Below, piece by piece: positions 23,901 through 35,814 of a DNA stretch of 64,000 nucleotides (the stretch's first letter is position 1; every line of letters begins with the position of its first letter). A program made the position numbers and the translations under genes. The notes under the pieces were generated by a model that was not told where the DNA came from, did not search any database, and was given only the letters and a program-made list of their open reading frames with translations. The DNA is taken from positions 214,489 through 278,488 of the forward strand of contig LSYV01000040.1 in NCBI GenBank assembly GCA_001584585.1, written 5' to 3'. The stretch comes from Gonium pectorale (Eukaryota; Chlorophyta; Chlorophyceae; Chlamydomonadales; Volvocaceae).

Positions 23901-24022
23901 TACAGGAGCCTGTTCCGGTCCTGGACGCTGCTGACGACACCACTCCAATTGCCACGCTGACTGTATCGTTAGTCGCGGAGTCAGCGCTCCGGACGTTGCG
24001 CCGGCAATGGCAACGCCGGTGA
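11907..24022 (+). CDS. RPGRIP1L: RPGRIP1/RPGRIP1L-like ciliary transition-zone protein
   Basis: The model has 36 exons, 1803 aa, every junction in phase. Boundaries: 11907-12100, 12225-12386, 12652-12902, 13146-13252, 13428-13572, 13794-13897, 14127-14224, 14333-14430, 14674-14756, 14936-15029, 15206-15386, 15489-15606, 15734-15790, 16072-16229, 16378-16491, 16719-16796, 16929-17082, 17278-17435, 17574-17623, 17881-18005, 18132-18245, 18441-18641, 18813-19055, 19220-19247, 19414-19607, 19735-19847, 19964-20120, 20273-20456, 20607-20894, 21038-21584, 21782-21918, 22165-22376, 22584-22736, 22857-22985, 23717-23782, 23906-24022. Coiled coils cover about 20-270 and 520-880. Canonical EF-hands lie at 328-339 and 364-375, with a weaker one at 424-435. 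The first RPGRIP1-type C2 (about 930-1100) has FFTFDFFMHETQATPV; the second (1104-1254) has YRFPGHRDYHDT and LVVFDDAQ. The C-terminal RPGR-interacting-type C2 (about 1600-1803) has TAGYCYLPLADMW and TPIATLTVSLVAESAL. The family scaffolds the ciliary gate with NPHP proteins. Confidence 0.93.
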
Positions 24023-24452
24023 GGAGCGCCATGAGGGCGAGCCTGAGCGCGAGGGTTGGAGAAGTGCGTTGGGCGTCCCAGCGTGAGGACGTGGATGACG
24101 TGCTGTGGCGTGCATATGCAGCGTGTTGACACAGACGCAATGTAGGACTCATATTTTGCCGCGGATGAAAGCATGCTTTCATTATTAGCTTCTGGATCGC
24201 ATCACGGCGTCAGAGCGTGCGGATGATATTCAGCCTAATGCTGAGGGAGCTCAAGCCAGCGTCTGCCGGGGAGCCGAATGCCATACCAATTTCCATATTG
24301 AGTATTGGGCCATGCTTCTCCTCTTGTCCAATGGGTCCCCGGTCGTGAACGGAGGCACGCCGTAAGCCATGGTTTTAGGCCGTGGCACCGTGTGCTATTA
24401 TTGTGTAGCGAGCAATTGACGTGCTTGTGGATTTTATTGGCATCAGTAACTA

Positions 24453-24457
24453 TGTAA
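24453..24457 (+). terminator. TGTAA poly(A) signal for RPGRIP1L-like gene
   Basis: TGTAA on the plus strand about 430 nt past the stop codon, in AT-richer DNA than its surroundings. This fits an algal poly(A) signal. Confidence 0.4.
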
Positions 24458-24578
24458 CGTCAGGTCCCTCAGCAGACTCGTATTCTCGTACATTTCGTCA
24501 GGATCGCTTTCACAGCCTCTTGGCAGGATATCCAGCGTGCATTTTTTTGTTGATGTAGGGCCCCAGCGCCGCCCTTGT

Positions 24579-24830
24579 TCAACAGCTAGCTAGCTCGTCG
24601 GAAGCGCACGAACATAACGGTGACAATGTCGCAAAGGAACGCGAAATGGGGAGCGCACCGCCCTCCGCCTTTGCCCCGCCGCCGCCCGCCCCCAGCCCCA
24701 GCATGGCCGACATGCGGCGCCAGTGGCTGGTGAGCTTTGGGTGCACGCAGGAGAGGCGCAGCTGGTGCAGCTCGTTGCGCACGAGCGCCTCCAGCTCCTC
24801 GCCGCGCGCTGGGAGGGCGGGGTGGAGGGT
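24579..24830 (-). pseudogene. Orphan terminal exon or gene fragment
   Basis: On the minus strand an acceptor-like CCTCCCAG is followed by an in-frame stretch reading RGEELEALVRNELHQLRLSC, then VHPKLTSHWRRMSAMLG and a Gly/Ala tail, with a stop near 24579. It looks like real protein (amphipathic helix), but I found no upstream exon or start. A damaged copy of the first 30 bases recurs at about 24914-24945, where the frame meets a stop. I do not recognise the family. It is probably a relic or a displaced last exon. Confidence 0.3.
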
Positions 24831-25219
24831 AGGTTTGTGCATGGAGGGCGTTCTAAACTATCCTAATCTGACGTTGTATAACAATATGAGAACCATGGGA
24901 TACGCATTAGATGAGACGAGCGCCTCCAGCTCCTCACCGCGCGGGGATGCAGCGTGCAGGGCAGCCCGCGGGCACGGGTTGTGACGTACGGGAGAGCGAG
25001 TCGGGCGTGTGCGTCAGGCCAAACATGCCTGTTCACTTATTGTAAGTCGAGGTGAGGATACCGGTGAGGACCAGTGCGGCACTATGGCGTCTATGGGCAA
25101 TCTTAAGTGACTCCGGCAGATACTTTGAAGACGGACCAACCCTGCAGGAATTTTGCGTCTGGCACCGTGGCCTGCCACCGCTCGTGCCGCCTAGCACCTC
25201 TGGAGCGCTGACCGTGCCA

Positions 25220-25520
25220 GACAGACAGACTTCGTTACAGCAACCCCGACGCTGGGGGACCCGGTCTGCCACCGGGAAGATACTGCGAGAGTACGGGCAG
25301 CAAGGCAGCACCAGCAGAAAAACCAGGCCATGAAACAGTGGCCTTGTGGTTCACCCAGTCAGGGGTCCCGTGGCTGGGCATGTTAAAAGCCCACACACGG
25401 GCCGTGCACAACAGAGGCCCGCCACCCAACAAGTCCAAGCCGCGCCATCCCGGAGCCGGTCCCGACCACGAGCAGCAAAAAGCACATACTAGTCGACAGG
25501 CCCACACACAGGTATCAAGC
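25220..25520 (-). repeat. Dispersed repeat, related to retrotransposon ends at 61.3 and 62.7 kb
   Basis: Two adjacent blocks recur. Block A (25220-25343) includes CTTCGTTACAG, GACGCTGGGGGACCCGG and GCAAGGCAGCACCAGCAG, and is repeated at 61284-61396 and 62684-62809. Block B (25348-25520) includes GGTTCACCCAGTCAGGGG and ends GGTATCAAGC, and is repeated at 61401-61595. Same order and orientation as at 61 kb. Strand follows the coding strand of the element there. Confidence 0.8.
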
Positions 25521-26150
25521 ATGTTTGTTTGCAGAGCTATCTTAATTTTCAAGTAAACAAGATTGGGGGAGGGAAAACAGGGAGAGCGAGGGAAACTATT
25601 GAGTCACTCCCTGTCTGTAAGGTAAGCGGAGGGCCTGAGGCGGCGGAGGCTCATCTATGCTGGGCGGTGTAGTCCTCCATGGCCGCTGTTCATTGCCTCA
25701 CTTATACCGAAAGCGGCGAGTTGCAGAATACCGTAAAGGGACGCAGTGCTGGCCAAGCCGACGCAGCCAGACATCGCCAACTACGCTCCAGCAGCTGTCA
25801 GCGCTTCTAGGGGAACCTACACAATCACTATCAGCGCCTCGCGGCCGCATCCATCTGCAACGCCTCGCCCTTCTTTAACCTAGCTACTGAAATCTTTGCC
25901 GCCCGTGGTAATGTCCCCACCGCCAGTCTTGTACATTTCTGTAGGCTGGCCTTGTGAGCTCGTATGCCCCTGTCAGAAAGGCCCGGGCGCCCCGCTGATG
26001 TCGGGTGTGAAGCGAGCTGCGCAGCGCGCGGGACAAGCAGACGGGCTTGGTCCAGTCCAAGCCAGCTCTCTCCAGCGCGTCACCAAACCGCGTCTCCAGC
26101 TCCTGCGCGGCCTGGTTGCCTCCACAACAGATCCGTCAATACGGGGCGTC

Positions 26151-26267
26151 TGCTCGTATACCTCGCCCGCCATGCCCTGTACTCGGCGCCCTGCTGGAAA
26201 CATCACACCCTCGGGTGTGTATGTCCGTAGAGGCTGCCTTCCCCATTTCTGGTTCTCGTTTTTTAAT
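26151..26267. repeat. Dispersed repeat copy (family also at 39.46 kb)
   Basis: The stretch from TGCTCGTATACCTCGCCCGC through CTCGGGTGTGTATGTCCGTA to TTCTGGTTCT is nearly identical to 39463-39577. The part after the assembly gap (from 40020) repeats its second half. Similarity fades on both sides, so the element ends are not defined. Confidence 0.8.
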
Positions 26268-27261
26268 ACAGATCCGTCTCGGTAACAGAGCCGTCTCGGT
26301 AACCGTCGCTAGTGAGATTGGAGCTGGGCACCTGAGGGACGAGCTGCAGCCGTCGCGCCGCGCGGCCGCCTACAGCGCCTCAGCTGTCATGCCGTACGGC
26401 ATATTGATTATCTCAGGATATGCGCCTAGCGCCAGCGCCTCTAGGCGCTGCAGGCTCGCCAGCATTGCCGTACGGAAGCTAGGTACCGTCGCTCGTGAGG
26501 GCTGCTTACACTCTGAGTGCACGGCTTGAAGCCGGAACGCTGTGAGTGAGACGAGGGAGTCGTGCCCATCCATGGCTCGCGCTTCGAAACAACACACCGG
26601 GCTGAAGTCCATGCATTTACCATCATGGTGACACCATGCGGCACCACGTGCCGCGCCGTACCTCACTGTCGACACGCTACTTGTGCCGCCCCTGACGTAA
26701 CCCTCAAGCCCCGAGGTCCCACTGTGCCCGTAACTCTACAGACCCATTTCAGACAAGGCAGAGCTTAAGGTATGGCAGAGCGCGTCCAGGAAGACCGCAA
26801 AGTGGTGAGCAGGTGCTTTTGCTGATACAGCTGCCAGATTTGTCAGCCCACGATCCTTCCTGCAACCACACTTATCTCCGCCGCCACCTGCCAAGCACTC
26901 CCATGGCATCATTACCACTTCGGAGCAAGATGTAAGCGCTGCACATCAGCTCTAGCAGTGCGATAATGCTATTAACACGATTCACGACACGGTAACAGAC
27001 GTAACGTAACATCACAGCCTCCGAGCCGACTTTACGGCTTACTACGGTGCGCTACGAGCCCAGACCTAACACTGTTTGCATTCAACGCTCGTCCTGCTCA
27101 GTCTGCCCGTTGCCGTGCGCATCACGCCAGGCTTCGTAATACCCTATACCACACCGTGCCGTGCGATCGCATTCAAAACCCTACATCAGCTGGTCTGTTT
27201 CCTTGCAGCCCAAAACCTTGGGCATGAATATCTACAGCTTCCCGACTCCTGACGCCTGCCA

Positions 27262-28954
27262 TCACTCACCATGCACAGACAGCCCGCCAGCCTTCGCCCT
27301 CAGCTCCTCCTGCTCGTCCTGTTGTCGTACCCACTCGAGGATGTCGTACGCTGTGCTCCACGGCACACAGGTTGCGTGCAGGACCTGCTTGGGCCCGGCC
27401 CCCCGATTGCGCGCGTGGGCCGCTCCATATACGAGGTCGTCGCCCAAGCCCGACCCCGCCACGTCGCCACCTGGCTCCTCCGTGCTCCGTGCCGAGCCCG
27501 CCTCCCCTTCCCCGCCTGTCTCCGCCGCCACCTCGGCAAGGGGCAGCAGGGCCTTGTGCAGCGCAAAGCCCACGCGCGGCATGGCGACATCCCCGCGCCT
27601 CAGCCCCAGGCACGGGCACAGGTCATTCCGGCCGTCCCCGACGTACACGACCTGCTGGTACGACACGCCGTGCCCCCGCTCCCGCTCGTCCAGGAAGCGG
27701 CGCAAGGCGGTGCGCTTGCAGAGGTTGGGGTGGCAGGCGGTGCAGGAGTGGGGTGGCGCCGATGAGGACGGGCTGGGGCCGTGGTGCGGAGAAACCGTGA
27801 CGGCGCCGGTTGCGGGGTCCACGGCGGCAGGGTTGGTGAGGGTGCTCAGGAACGCCTCAGAGAGCGGCTGGACGGCCAGGGCTTTCACGGTCACGTCTAC
27901 GGCGAAAGAATCGTTCCCATGCGCCTGCACCGAGGTCGCTGGCGGCGATGGGGCAGCGGACTGCGCATCGCCGCTCGCATCGCCGCTTCGCCGGGCGCCC
28001 TCTGCCGCAGGCAGTCCTTGGCCTGGCGGCGCGTCCAGGATCCAGGGGATGAAGAAGCTGTTGGCATCCGAGATAATGATGGCCTCGTTGATACCGGGGA
28101 GACGGTGGTGAGAGCCTGCCGCCGCCTCGCCTTCGCCGCCGCCTCCGCGCGGGGAGCACGCGGCACGGGGCGTGCCGGCCTCAGCAACCTCAGCCCCATC
28201 ACTGCCAGACGCATCGCAATGTGGCTCCAAGCCGCTAGTCGCAGTTGCCGCAGCGGATCCTCTCGGAGCAGAAGCGCCATGCACGGCAGCACCCGGCGCT
28301 GGCAGCCCGTTGGTAGGCCGACCAGCGTTAGATGGACTGGGTAGAGCAGCGGCGCCGGAGCCAGGCATGCTGGCCGAGCTGCTTTCCTGGATTGCCTCCA
28401 ACAGCTCCCGCATACCGGGGGTCCAGGGTATGGTCTGCCGCGGCAGCACATAGAGTCAGACAGGGGTGGGCGGCGGTTTATGGGTGGGAGGCACTTTAAC
28501 CTTGCGCTGGTTGCGCGGGTTGGATGGGGCCATTATAGAGGACAGCCATCAGAAGTGACCGTATACGGGAGTTGTATGGCAAACGTTGAATACGGGGTCA
28601 CGTTTTCCGTGACACCTGCTCACCTCTAGCTGTCTCCTGAGGTCCTCGGGTGTAACCCCTTGCTCCGCCAGATAGCCCAAGACCCGGTTCATGTATCCAA
28701 TCCAGTCGGGTGCCACGTACGAGTCCCGTACATCGGGCGGCAGGGCTTGCCCCGGGGCGCAGCGGTGGATCCACGTGTCACTGTTCTCGTTGACTACCGT
28801 CCAATCGAAGTCAAAAACCCACAGCCGTCGAGGAATGCCTTCAGCCTCAGGCTGGCTCCATGACAAGGGAGGTGGGCATGAGGATAAGCGCGGATGTGAA
28901 ACCCTTCTGACCAGAGCAATAGTTCTCACCGTTCCACCACGAGACTGTGGCATG
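27262..28954 (-). CDS. HAD-superfamily phosphatase, PHOSPHO1/PHOSPHO2 type
   Basis: Exons 28954-28930 (or from an in-frame ATG at 29049), 28851-28624 and 28434-27262, all phase 0. Motif I is FDFDWTVVNENSDTW, with the nucleophile and acid Asp of DxDxT. Next come IPWTPGMRELL, motif II IIISDANSFFIPWIL, an LTNPAAVD stretch, the Cys-rich HSCTACHPNLCK, and the motif III/IV acid region VVYVGDGRNDLCPCL. The order is that of the phosphoethanolamine/phosphocholine and pyridoxal-phosphate phosphatases. A Gly/Ala/Pro-rich insert of about 75 residues follows RELLEAIQES and is not typical. Substrate cannot be read from sequence; phospho-head-group recycling or vitamin B6 dephosphorylation are family options. 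The 3' end carries a donor-like G|GTGAGT just before the TGA, so a further exon is possible. Confidence 0.85.
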
Positions 28955-29140
28955 CTCCCGAGCCGCAAGCCCTGCGGCGTGATCACGCGCCGGCAGGACA
29001 AAAGCGGGGCCCAGGATGCTGGGCGGTTGGTGCCAAAGCGCAGCCGCATGCGGTTTACACAGAGCCTAGGTATGGGTGGTCATTCTGTGCCTTCATATGG
29101 TGGTGCGGGTACGTACAGCAGTTCCTTGCAACTCCACGAC

Positions 29141-32100
29141 ATGCTATGTAACCTCCTCCAAGGCGATTGCGCCACTGAAGGGCAAGTAAGCACCTCAATA
29201 CAACACTGAACTGTAGCGTACACTCAAGCCAACATGCACCGCAACAAGCGTCCCCCCGACATATTCTTGTAGGGCCGGCCCGATAGGGCTGCCCCACTTG
29301 AAAGGTGCTTCACCTATATCTGCAAAGGCGCTCTCAGGCGCCGCGTCTAAGCTTGGCGACTCCCCAACGTGGCGCGCTCCCGCCTCAGTTCGGGCAGCGC
29401 GTCTTTGCCGCGCTCGATAGCGGGGATGGTGCAGCCCTTGCGGTAAGGTGCCAAAGAAGACGCACGGGTGGTGTAGAGCACGAGGGCGCCTGCCCCAGTG
29501 CGCGGTCTTACCCTCATGGTGGACGAACACTCGCCACGGGCGGACTAGCTAACTGCTCCCCCCTTCATTCTTTCTTGGGATGCTCGTACGTGCAGGACGT
29601 GCTGAGGGAGGTTTCTGCCCCGCAGCATCGCACCACCCTCATCAACAACATCGTACACCGCGGGCGCTCGCTGCTGCAGCATGCTGCGCGTAGTGGCGAC
29701 TTCGACGTGTGCCGAGTGGTGCGTGCCCGCATCCTGGTCCTGAGACTCCTGCTTCCGCATTTGCGCTCTTCTTGGCACGACCCTTCCTGGGCACCTGACG
29801 ATTCTCCGCTTTGTTCCCTACGCCCCACGCTCGGGCCCGCAGCTTCTGCACTACGGCGCGGCGGCCGACTGTGACCCCGACCGGCCTCCCGCCCCTGACC
29901 TGCCAGTCAGCGGCGGCGGCGACGGCGTTGATCCAACCGGTGGCGGCGCGCCACTGCACTACGCAGCGGCGTCGCTAGCGGCAGCTCCCTTCTCTGCCAA
30001 TGCGCGCACCGGGGCGGAGCGCCTGCTGACGACAGTCAACGTGCTGTTGGAGGCCGGGGCGGATCCATTCCGGGAGAACGCCGCCGGCTTAACGGCCCTG
30101 GACTTGATGCTTGGCGAAGGCGGTGCCAGCGTGGGGCGGGGTGGGAACGTGGCGAGCATGCGGGGTGCTGGCGCCTGCTTCGGCCGCTTGGTAGCGGCGC
30201 TCGGCGGCCAGCGGCCCCGGCGGCGAGATGCCGCACAGGAGGCCGCCGTTCGCCGCATGCTGGTGGCGGGGCTGCTGGCGGGCGGAGCGGCAATGCTGCA
30301 GGTAGGGTGCGGCTCCTTGTGGCTACGGTATATTGGCATTGGCGCTCGGCAATTTACGGTATTTCTCATGGTGCAGCGTGGTACGCTGTTCCGGTGTCAT
30401 TCGTGCGCGTTTTGGAGGCGGATGTCGGCGAGCTGCGCCCCAGCTGCACTGCCGAGACGTCTTGCCCACCTCCTCCCCGCCTCCCCAGGTGCCTCCTTTT
30501 GGGCCCAACGACTGGGAGTGCGTCTGGCTGGCGGTGGTCCCGCGCCGAGGCCGCGGCGCGGCGGCTGAGGCCCGCAGCGCAGGCTTCTCGGCGCGCGCTG
30601 CGGCGGGCGGTGCGGGCGCCTCGACCGTCTCGTACGAGTTGCTGTGCTTTGCACTGGGAGAGGGCCTCGCGGCGGCGGCGCCGACGCCTGCGCAGGCTGC
30701 ACGGGACGCAGCTGGTGGCGTGCCTGGCGGCCTGGGGCCGCTTCGCCTGCGGCTGCCGCTCAGGCGATGCAACGTGGAGTCCTTAGAGGATGGCTCGGCG
30801 GTGAGGTCCTGCGTAACTGAGGGCCGTTGCATGATGCACCCGCATGTGACAGTATGATAGGCTTTTGGGTCCCTGTTACTGTACCTTGAACCGGCAGTCC
30901 AGCCGCAGGCGCCATCTGGTGCCATCCTCCAAGCGGTCTCTGTGCATGTGTCCCTGTCATCGAGCCCTTAATCCCTATGCTGACCTACCCAATCCGCCCA
31001 TTTCCCACGTCCTCCTGCGCCACAGCGGCTGTTGGTCCAGGCCCCGGGGCGCCCCGCTGACCTCACGCGCCCGTTTGTGGAACCAACGCTACCCGCGCGT
31101 GCGCAAAATGCAGCGCCAGCCGCTACCGGTCGCTGGGCGTTACTCCTGCGGCCCGTCGCTGCGGTTGGGCCCTCTGCATCCCCGGGTTCGGAACCGAAAG
31201 CGCTCGCGGCCGTTCTCTCGGCGTGCGCCAGCGTCGGCGGCGGAGAGCGGCATCCTCTTCCCGCGCAACGCCAAGCAGAGCCACCGCCGCCGCCTTCCCC
31301 GGACTCGGCCCAACTGCGGCGCCTGATGCTGCCGCCACCACCAGCGGGGACTGCGCCTTTGCGCACTGACGCGCTGCTGCTGCCGTTGGGGCCTCACGCA
31401 CACGCCCAATGTCAGCCAGCTAGTCTTGACTCTGCGTGTAGGGCTGGTCCGCTGACCAGCGCTGCCTCTCCAGCCGGAGCGTCTGATGCTGGCGCAGTGG
31501 AGGCTGACGCTGAGGCACGGTGCCTCGCAGAGGGCAGTGCTGGCCGTGGAAGGGCGTTTGTAGAGCGGGCGCATTTGGGCAACGGAGGGAGCAGCAGCGG
31601 TCTATGCAGCGGCAACGCCGCAGTGCCCCACGAGGACTGCAATGAGGCGATCCATTCGATTCAGGGGCAGGCGCGTCCGGCGGTGGAGCTGGCGGAGGAG
31701 CGGATGGAGGATAGAGGCTGGTTGGATGGGCGGAAGCCGCCGGTCAAAGCCGCGCAGGCGACAGGCCGCGGAAGGAGCAGCCTTGCTGCGGGCACGCGCG
31801 GCCGCGATGGCGCCGGAACGGCTTGCTCGCGCACGTCCCTTGAAGGTGCCGCAGCGGATGCGGAAGAGCTGCAGATGGGGGCGATGCCAATCGCCTGCGT
31901 GGAAGGGACTGGTGTCGGAGAGTGTCAGTCGCGAGCCAATCTGGTAGCGGGCAGCGGCTCGACCCCGGCCGCCCCAGAGTCTGTGAAGCGGCGTCAAGAC
32001 CAGGAGAGGCTGGCGGAGCGGGCCCTGCCCGCCGTCGGCACGGGCCGGGCACCCGGCGGCGCCGTCAGCAGCTGCGTCCTGTGCTTGACGGCGCTGCCGG

Positions 32101-32312
32101 TGGTGGGCTTCCGCCACGGCGTCAGTGTGCACTGCTGCACCTGCTACACCTGCGCGGAGGGGCTGCTGCGGAGCGCGGGCCACGGGGCGAACGGCGCCGA
32201 CGGCGCAGCGTCGCCGCCGGCGCCATCGCGGCCGCAGCGGCCCGCGCCCGTGCTGCCATGCCCATTATGCCGCCAGGCGGTCGAGGAAGTGCTCCTCATC
32301 TTCACTACGTAG
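29141..32312 (+). CDS. Ankyrin-repeat protein with C-terminal RING (probable E3 ubiquitin ligase)
   Basis: Exons 29141-29185 (or from an in-frame ATG at 29072), 29389-29442, 29596-29718, 29843-30301, 30489-30800 and 31026-32312, all phase 0; about 760-780 aa. Ankyrin-type units are visible: NNIVHRGRSLLQHAARSGDF, LLHYGAAADCDPDRP, APLHYAAASLAAAP and LLEAGADPFRENAAGLTALD. The long last exon is a low-complexity linker ending in a RING-like knuckle: CVLC, then HCCTCYTC, then LPCPLCRQAVEEVLLIFTT at the very C-terminus. This layout resembles the plant XBAT34/35 ankyrin-RING ligases. The spacing of the middle metal ligands is not the textbook C3HC4 order. The ATG at 29072 would place the start only 117 bp from the phosphatase start at 28954. 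Ligase activity is inferred. Confidence 0.84.
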
Positions 32313-35300
32313 CTTTGCGACAGCAGTTGTATCTTGTGGGGCCCCAGGGCGGCAGGGTCGTGGATGATCCGGGCACCGGATCTGGCTCTCGAGCTTACTA
32401 AACGCTGCATGCTGATCGTCGGCTGCCGTTGCACCTCAACGCCGTGTGCATTTGCATGGCGTTGACGGCGAGCGGCCGCGGTGGGATGCGTAAATGAGGA
32501 GCTTTTACATTTATGTAAAGGCGTAGACGCGCTGAAGCGTGGGCCAGCGGCTAGCCGTTGCCGTCCCGATAATATGCGTTTTGTCGTAGCACCTGCAGTC
32601 AAAGGGGCTGGTCGTGTTAGGAGCATGGCGTTGGATTGCACTGCGCTTCTGTAACGCCGCTGTGCGCCGGCGGTGAGCTCTCATGGCCAACGACATTGGG
32701 GTGGCTTCATTTCGGTGGACATGGCTCCGGTGGGTGCGGAACTGCGAATCTGGGCACGCGGGGTACCGGTATTGGCGGCCCCGCCTGCATGTGCGACATG
32801 CCGATGGACGCGGGGCGCTTGTAACTTGACGCCGGTGGTCTCAGGCCCGCAGCTCATGTTTGGAGGATCCCAAGGAGAGGTCCCGATACTCGGTCGCCGG
32901 GACATCGGTGCTGCGTGTGGCCCCGTACACCACACCCGCTATGCTATTCCGGCCGGGGCATGTGCAGGTACTTCGGACGATGACTTTGGTCTCTCTTACA
33001 GTGGGCTGCTCCGGCGATGCTCCTGCCTGTCGCTACTTGCGCTTGGCGCATGAAACACCTTGGCAAGTGCCGTTTGTCGTACCGCGTGGGAGGCATGGGG
33101 ACGGTTGAGGGAGTGGGAAATTCATCCTTTGCAACACAACACATCAGTACAGCCTGTGACTGCAGCAAAGCACAGTCATCCGTCAATCGGAGCCCGCAAG
33201 GATGTATACGGTGACTTCTTTGCCATGACCGCGTGCGAAACTTAAAAACTGAAACGCGCGCAGCCAACTAATGATTGAGATACTACTTCCAGCTACTTCA
33301 ATTCATTTCTAACCTTACTAAGCACGGGGCCGCATACACAACCCACTAGTCCATTCGGCTGCTTACGGGCCCTGCCTCTTCCATAGTTCCCAGTCGCCCA
33401 TACCCTGATAAATAGTGACATCAGCGCACTGGAACCACGCATGACACCTTGCGCGTTGCGCCCAACTATCGGGCGCCGTACACGGCGACAACATCTCAGC
33501 CTGGCTCCGCAGTCCGCGCCCGCTTTTCCAGAACCGGAACACGGCTATCACTGCATACATAGTTCGCTGAGCAGCACGAAGCGCGACAAACCAACCTCGC
33601 TGAGCAGTTGATGGGATCCGTATCACCTAAACTTTTCGCCGGCCCGATCACGTAGCGGCATGGAGCCGGGCACAATCCCTCAGTAGCGTTGTTCTGCTTA
33701 TCACGAAGGGCCACAGGGCGAAAGAGCGGTTCAGCGCCGTGCCAAAACCTAAGTACGGTCGACTACTGTTGTACAGGCACGTCACCATACCCACATACAA
33801 GCAAACCGCCAGACAGCTCCATAGGACCTTCCAGACCCTTGGGGACGTCCCATACGCACGTGACAAAGCACAGGTGTACAATGTGCAAAGGTCGCGTGAC
33901 CCATGTTCCTTTTGCAGACAAGGTTTCCAATAAAAGCCAACACCACACAGTTCCGCCGCAACACGCCGCCACCGACCAAGCGCGAGGTACACAAGCGCAC
34001 ATCGTTGTACAGGGCAGCCTTATCCCGTAGTACCGCGTTCTCGTATCACCTCCAATCCCACATCAAACAACTGTGAGCCCAGAGAGGCACCGCAACAGTT
34101 CCCAGCCGCATCACGCTTAACCCTACTACTCCGGACACCCAAAGAAGCATATCGGCTTCCTTTCCAGGGCTAAATCTTCGCTTCCCTGCTGAACGCGGCC
34201 GCAACGAGAGGGATCGCGCACACAAACACGTGCGCGCATACTCCCTCCCTGGCCGAGATACACTGGCGCAACGAGCCAGGGGGCCATCATGTGAGCCCTT
34301 CCGGGCCTCGGTTGGGTTCATGCAGCTGCGGGACACGGTACGGCATCGGCCGTCACGCTACCAGCGCCCGCCAGCCCAGCCCAACCAACCTCAGCGCCTC
34401 CCTCCGCCCGCCTCGTAATCGCAAAAACCAGTGTCACGCCCCCCGGATCGCAGGAACGGCGCAGCCTGCTGCAGCCTACCTACTCAAGGCCGAGGAGCCT
34501 CAGAGCTGCAGACTCATGGATCCAAGTCTTGTCAGCTGTGCGCCTGGCTCCCCCTTCCAACCCGTCATTCAGTGCACATCCAGCGCTTACCCCGGTGCAC
34601 CCCACGTACTAACACCAAGGCACACGGCTCCCAAACAAGGAGCCAAGCCCACGCGCACACACAGCCTCAGAGCACCCCCATCGCGCATCTGCACGCTCAC
34701 CCAGAAAGGTAACGGTCGTGTTGTTGGGTGTGTCCCATGCATGCGCATGCGAGCACACGCTCTCGGTGCGAGCGCGCCACATCAGCGAAGGGGGCCAAAT
34801 GAACCAATAACCTCGTGCCGTACGCCAGGGGAGGCGCAAGCCACCGGGCTGCGAATGTGCGCTGCCCCGGGCTGGCCTTCGCCGCTTCCAGCGCATAGGG
34901 TACGCAGTCAAGAGAAACGCAGTACGAAGTTTTTGCTTAGGCAGACGGTAACCCACGCGCGCAGGAATCGCGCACACACACACGCACACACGCTCGCTAG
35001 GTCGTTCACGACGGAAGGTACAAGGTTGCGAAGTGCCGCACGGGAAAACCAGGCCAGCATGCCGCGCGCCGACGGATGTGTAATTCCGGAGTAATGCCCC
35101 CCCTCGGCCACAACATGTGCCCGGGGAGGGAAGGCGGCATGCAAAGGCGGCAGGTACTCGCGCCGACAGCGCCCCCTGAAAGTGCTCGAGGCCTCTCTCA
35201 GCTTCGAGCCCACTCCGAGGGAGAGGGGCCCCAGACGTCTTCGTTAGCAACCCGACCAAACTGAGCCGGCGTAGCCGGTCGCAAGTCAGTCGGTGCAGGA

Positions 35301-35814
35301 TAGGCAATGGGACTACTGACCATGCCGACCCAGGCACCGAAACCGGCATCCACGGGCATCCACGGGCACATACCATGACGCCCCGCCCCGGACCCTGCAA
35401 GCTGCGCATGTGCCTGTGCCCCAACCCGAGTTGGTGCCGCCGCTGCGCCTTCACACCGCACACCGCAGGCATCGGTGCGCGCTCCCGGATGCACCAATCT
35501 ACGAGCAGCGACTTGCAGGCGGCTCCTTGACACACAACGGGCTGCCTCCACAACAGTACGACAAGCGAGAACCGCACGACACACACACTCTCTCTCTCCC
35601 TCCGTGAGGCGGCGTACCGGGAACGGTGCTGGAGAACCGTCGTGCCGTTACGCGGCGCCCAACATGGCTATCCACACTAAATACGTACCCCACTTGCGCA
35701 CGTACCTCCGAAGGCAGAACGACACTTAACAAGAATAAAGTAAGGGTGTGTGCGATGTGGATGTACCACGTTAGTAAGACATGACGTACGAGGACTCTGG
35801 ATCTGATCTGGGCC
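32313..35814. other. 3.5-kb stretch without a recognised gene
   Basis: It lies between two converging genes. Besides the poly(A)-type signal at 32514 I see short CA-rich microsatellites at about 34971-34991 and 35577-35590, followed by a TC run. Two long overlapping open frames exist on opposite strands (34291-35094 and 34609-35586), but neither has domains, codon bias or splice partners. I see no RNA gene. Confidence 0.55.
32514..32518 (+). terminator. TGTAA poly(A) signal for ankyrin-RING gene
   Basis: TGTAA about 200 nt downstream of the ankyrin-RING stop, in the expected orientation. Confidence 0.45.

Larger units (their letters stand above)
24843..27261. other. Repeat-rich intergenic stretch
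   Basis: No gene is supported here. The stretch holds a retrotransposon-end-like block (25220-25520) also found near 61.3-61.6 kb and 62.7 kb, and a copy of another dispersed repeat (26151-26267) also found at 39.46 kb. Near 26271-26305 a short motif with TCTCGGTAAC is repeated. Remaining open frames are short and unconvincing. Confidence 0.6.

Noticed and set aside
34609..35586. 325-codon open frame on the minus strand
   Set aside because: No domain, no splice context, Cys/Arg/Trp-rich odd composition, and it overlaps another long frame on the plus strand (34291-35094). GC-rich DNA gives such frames by chance.
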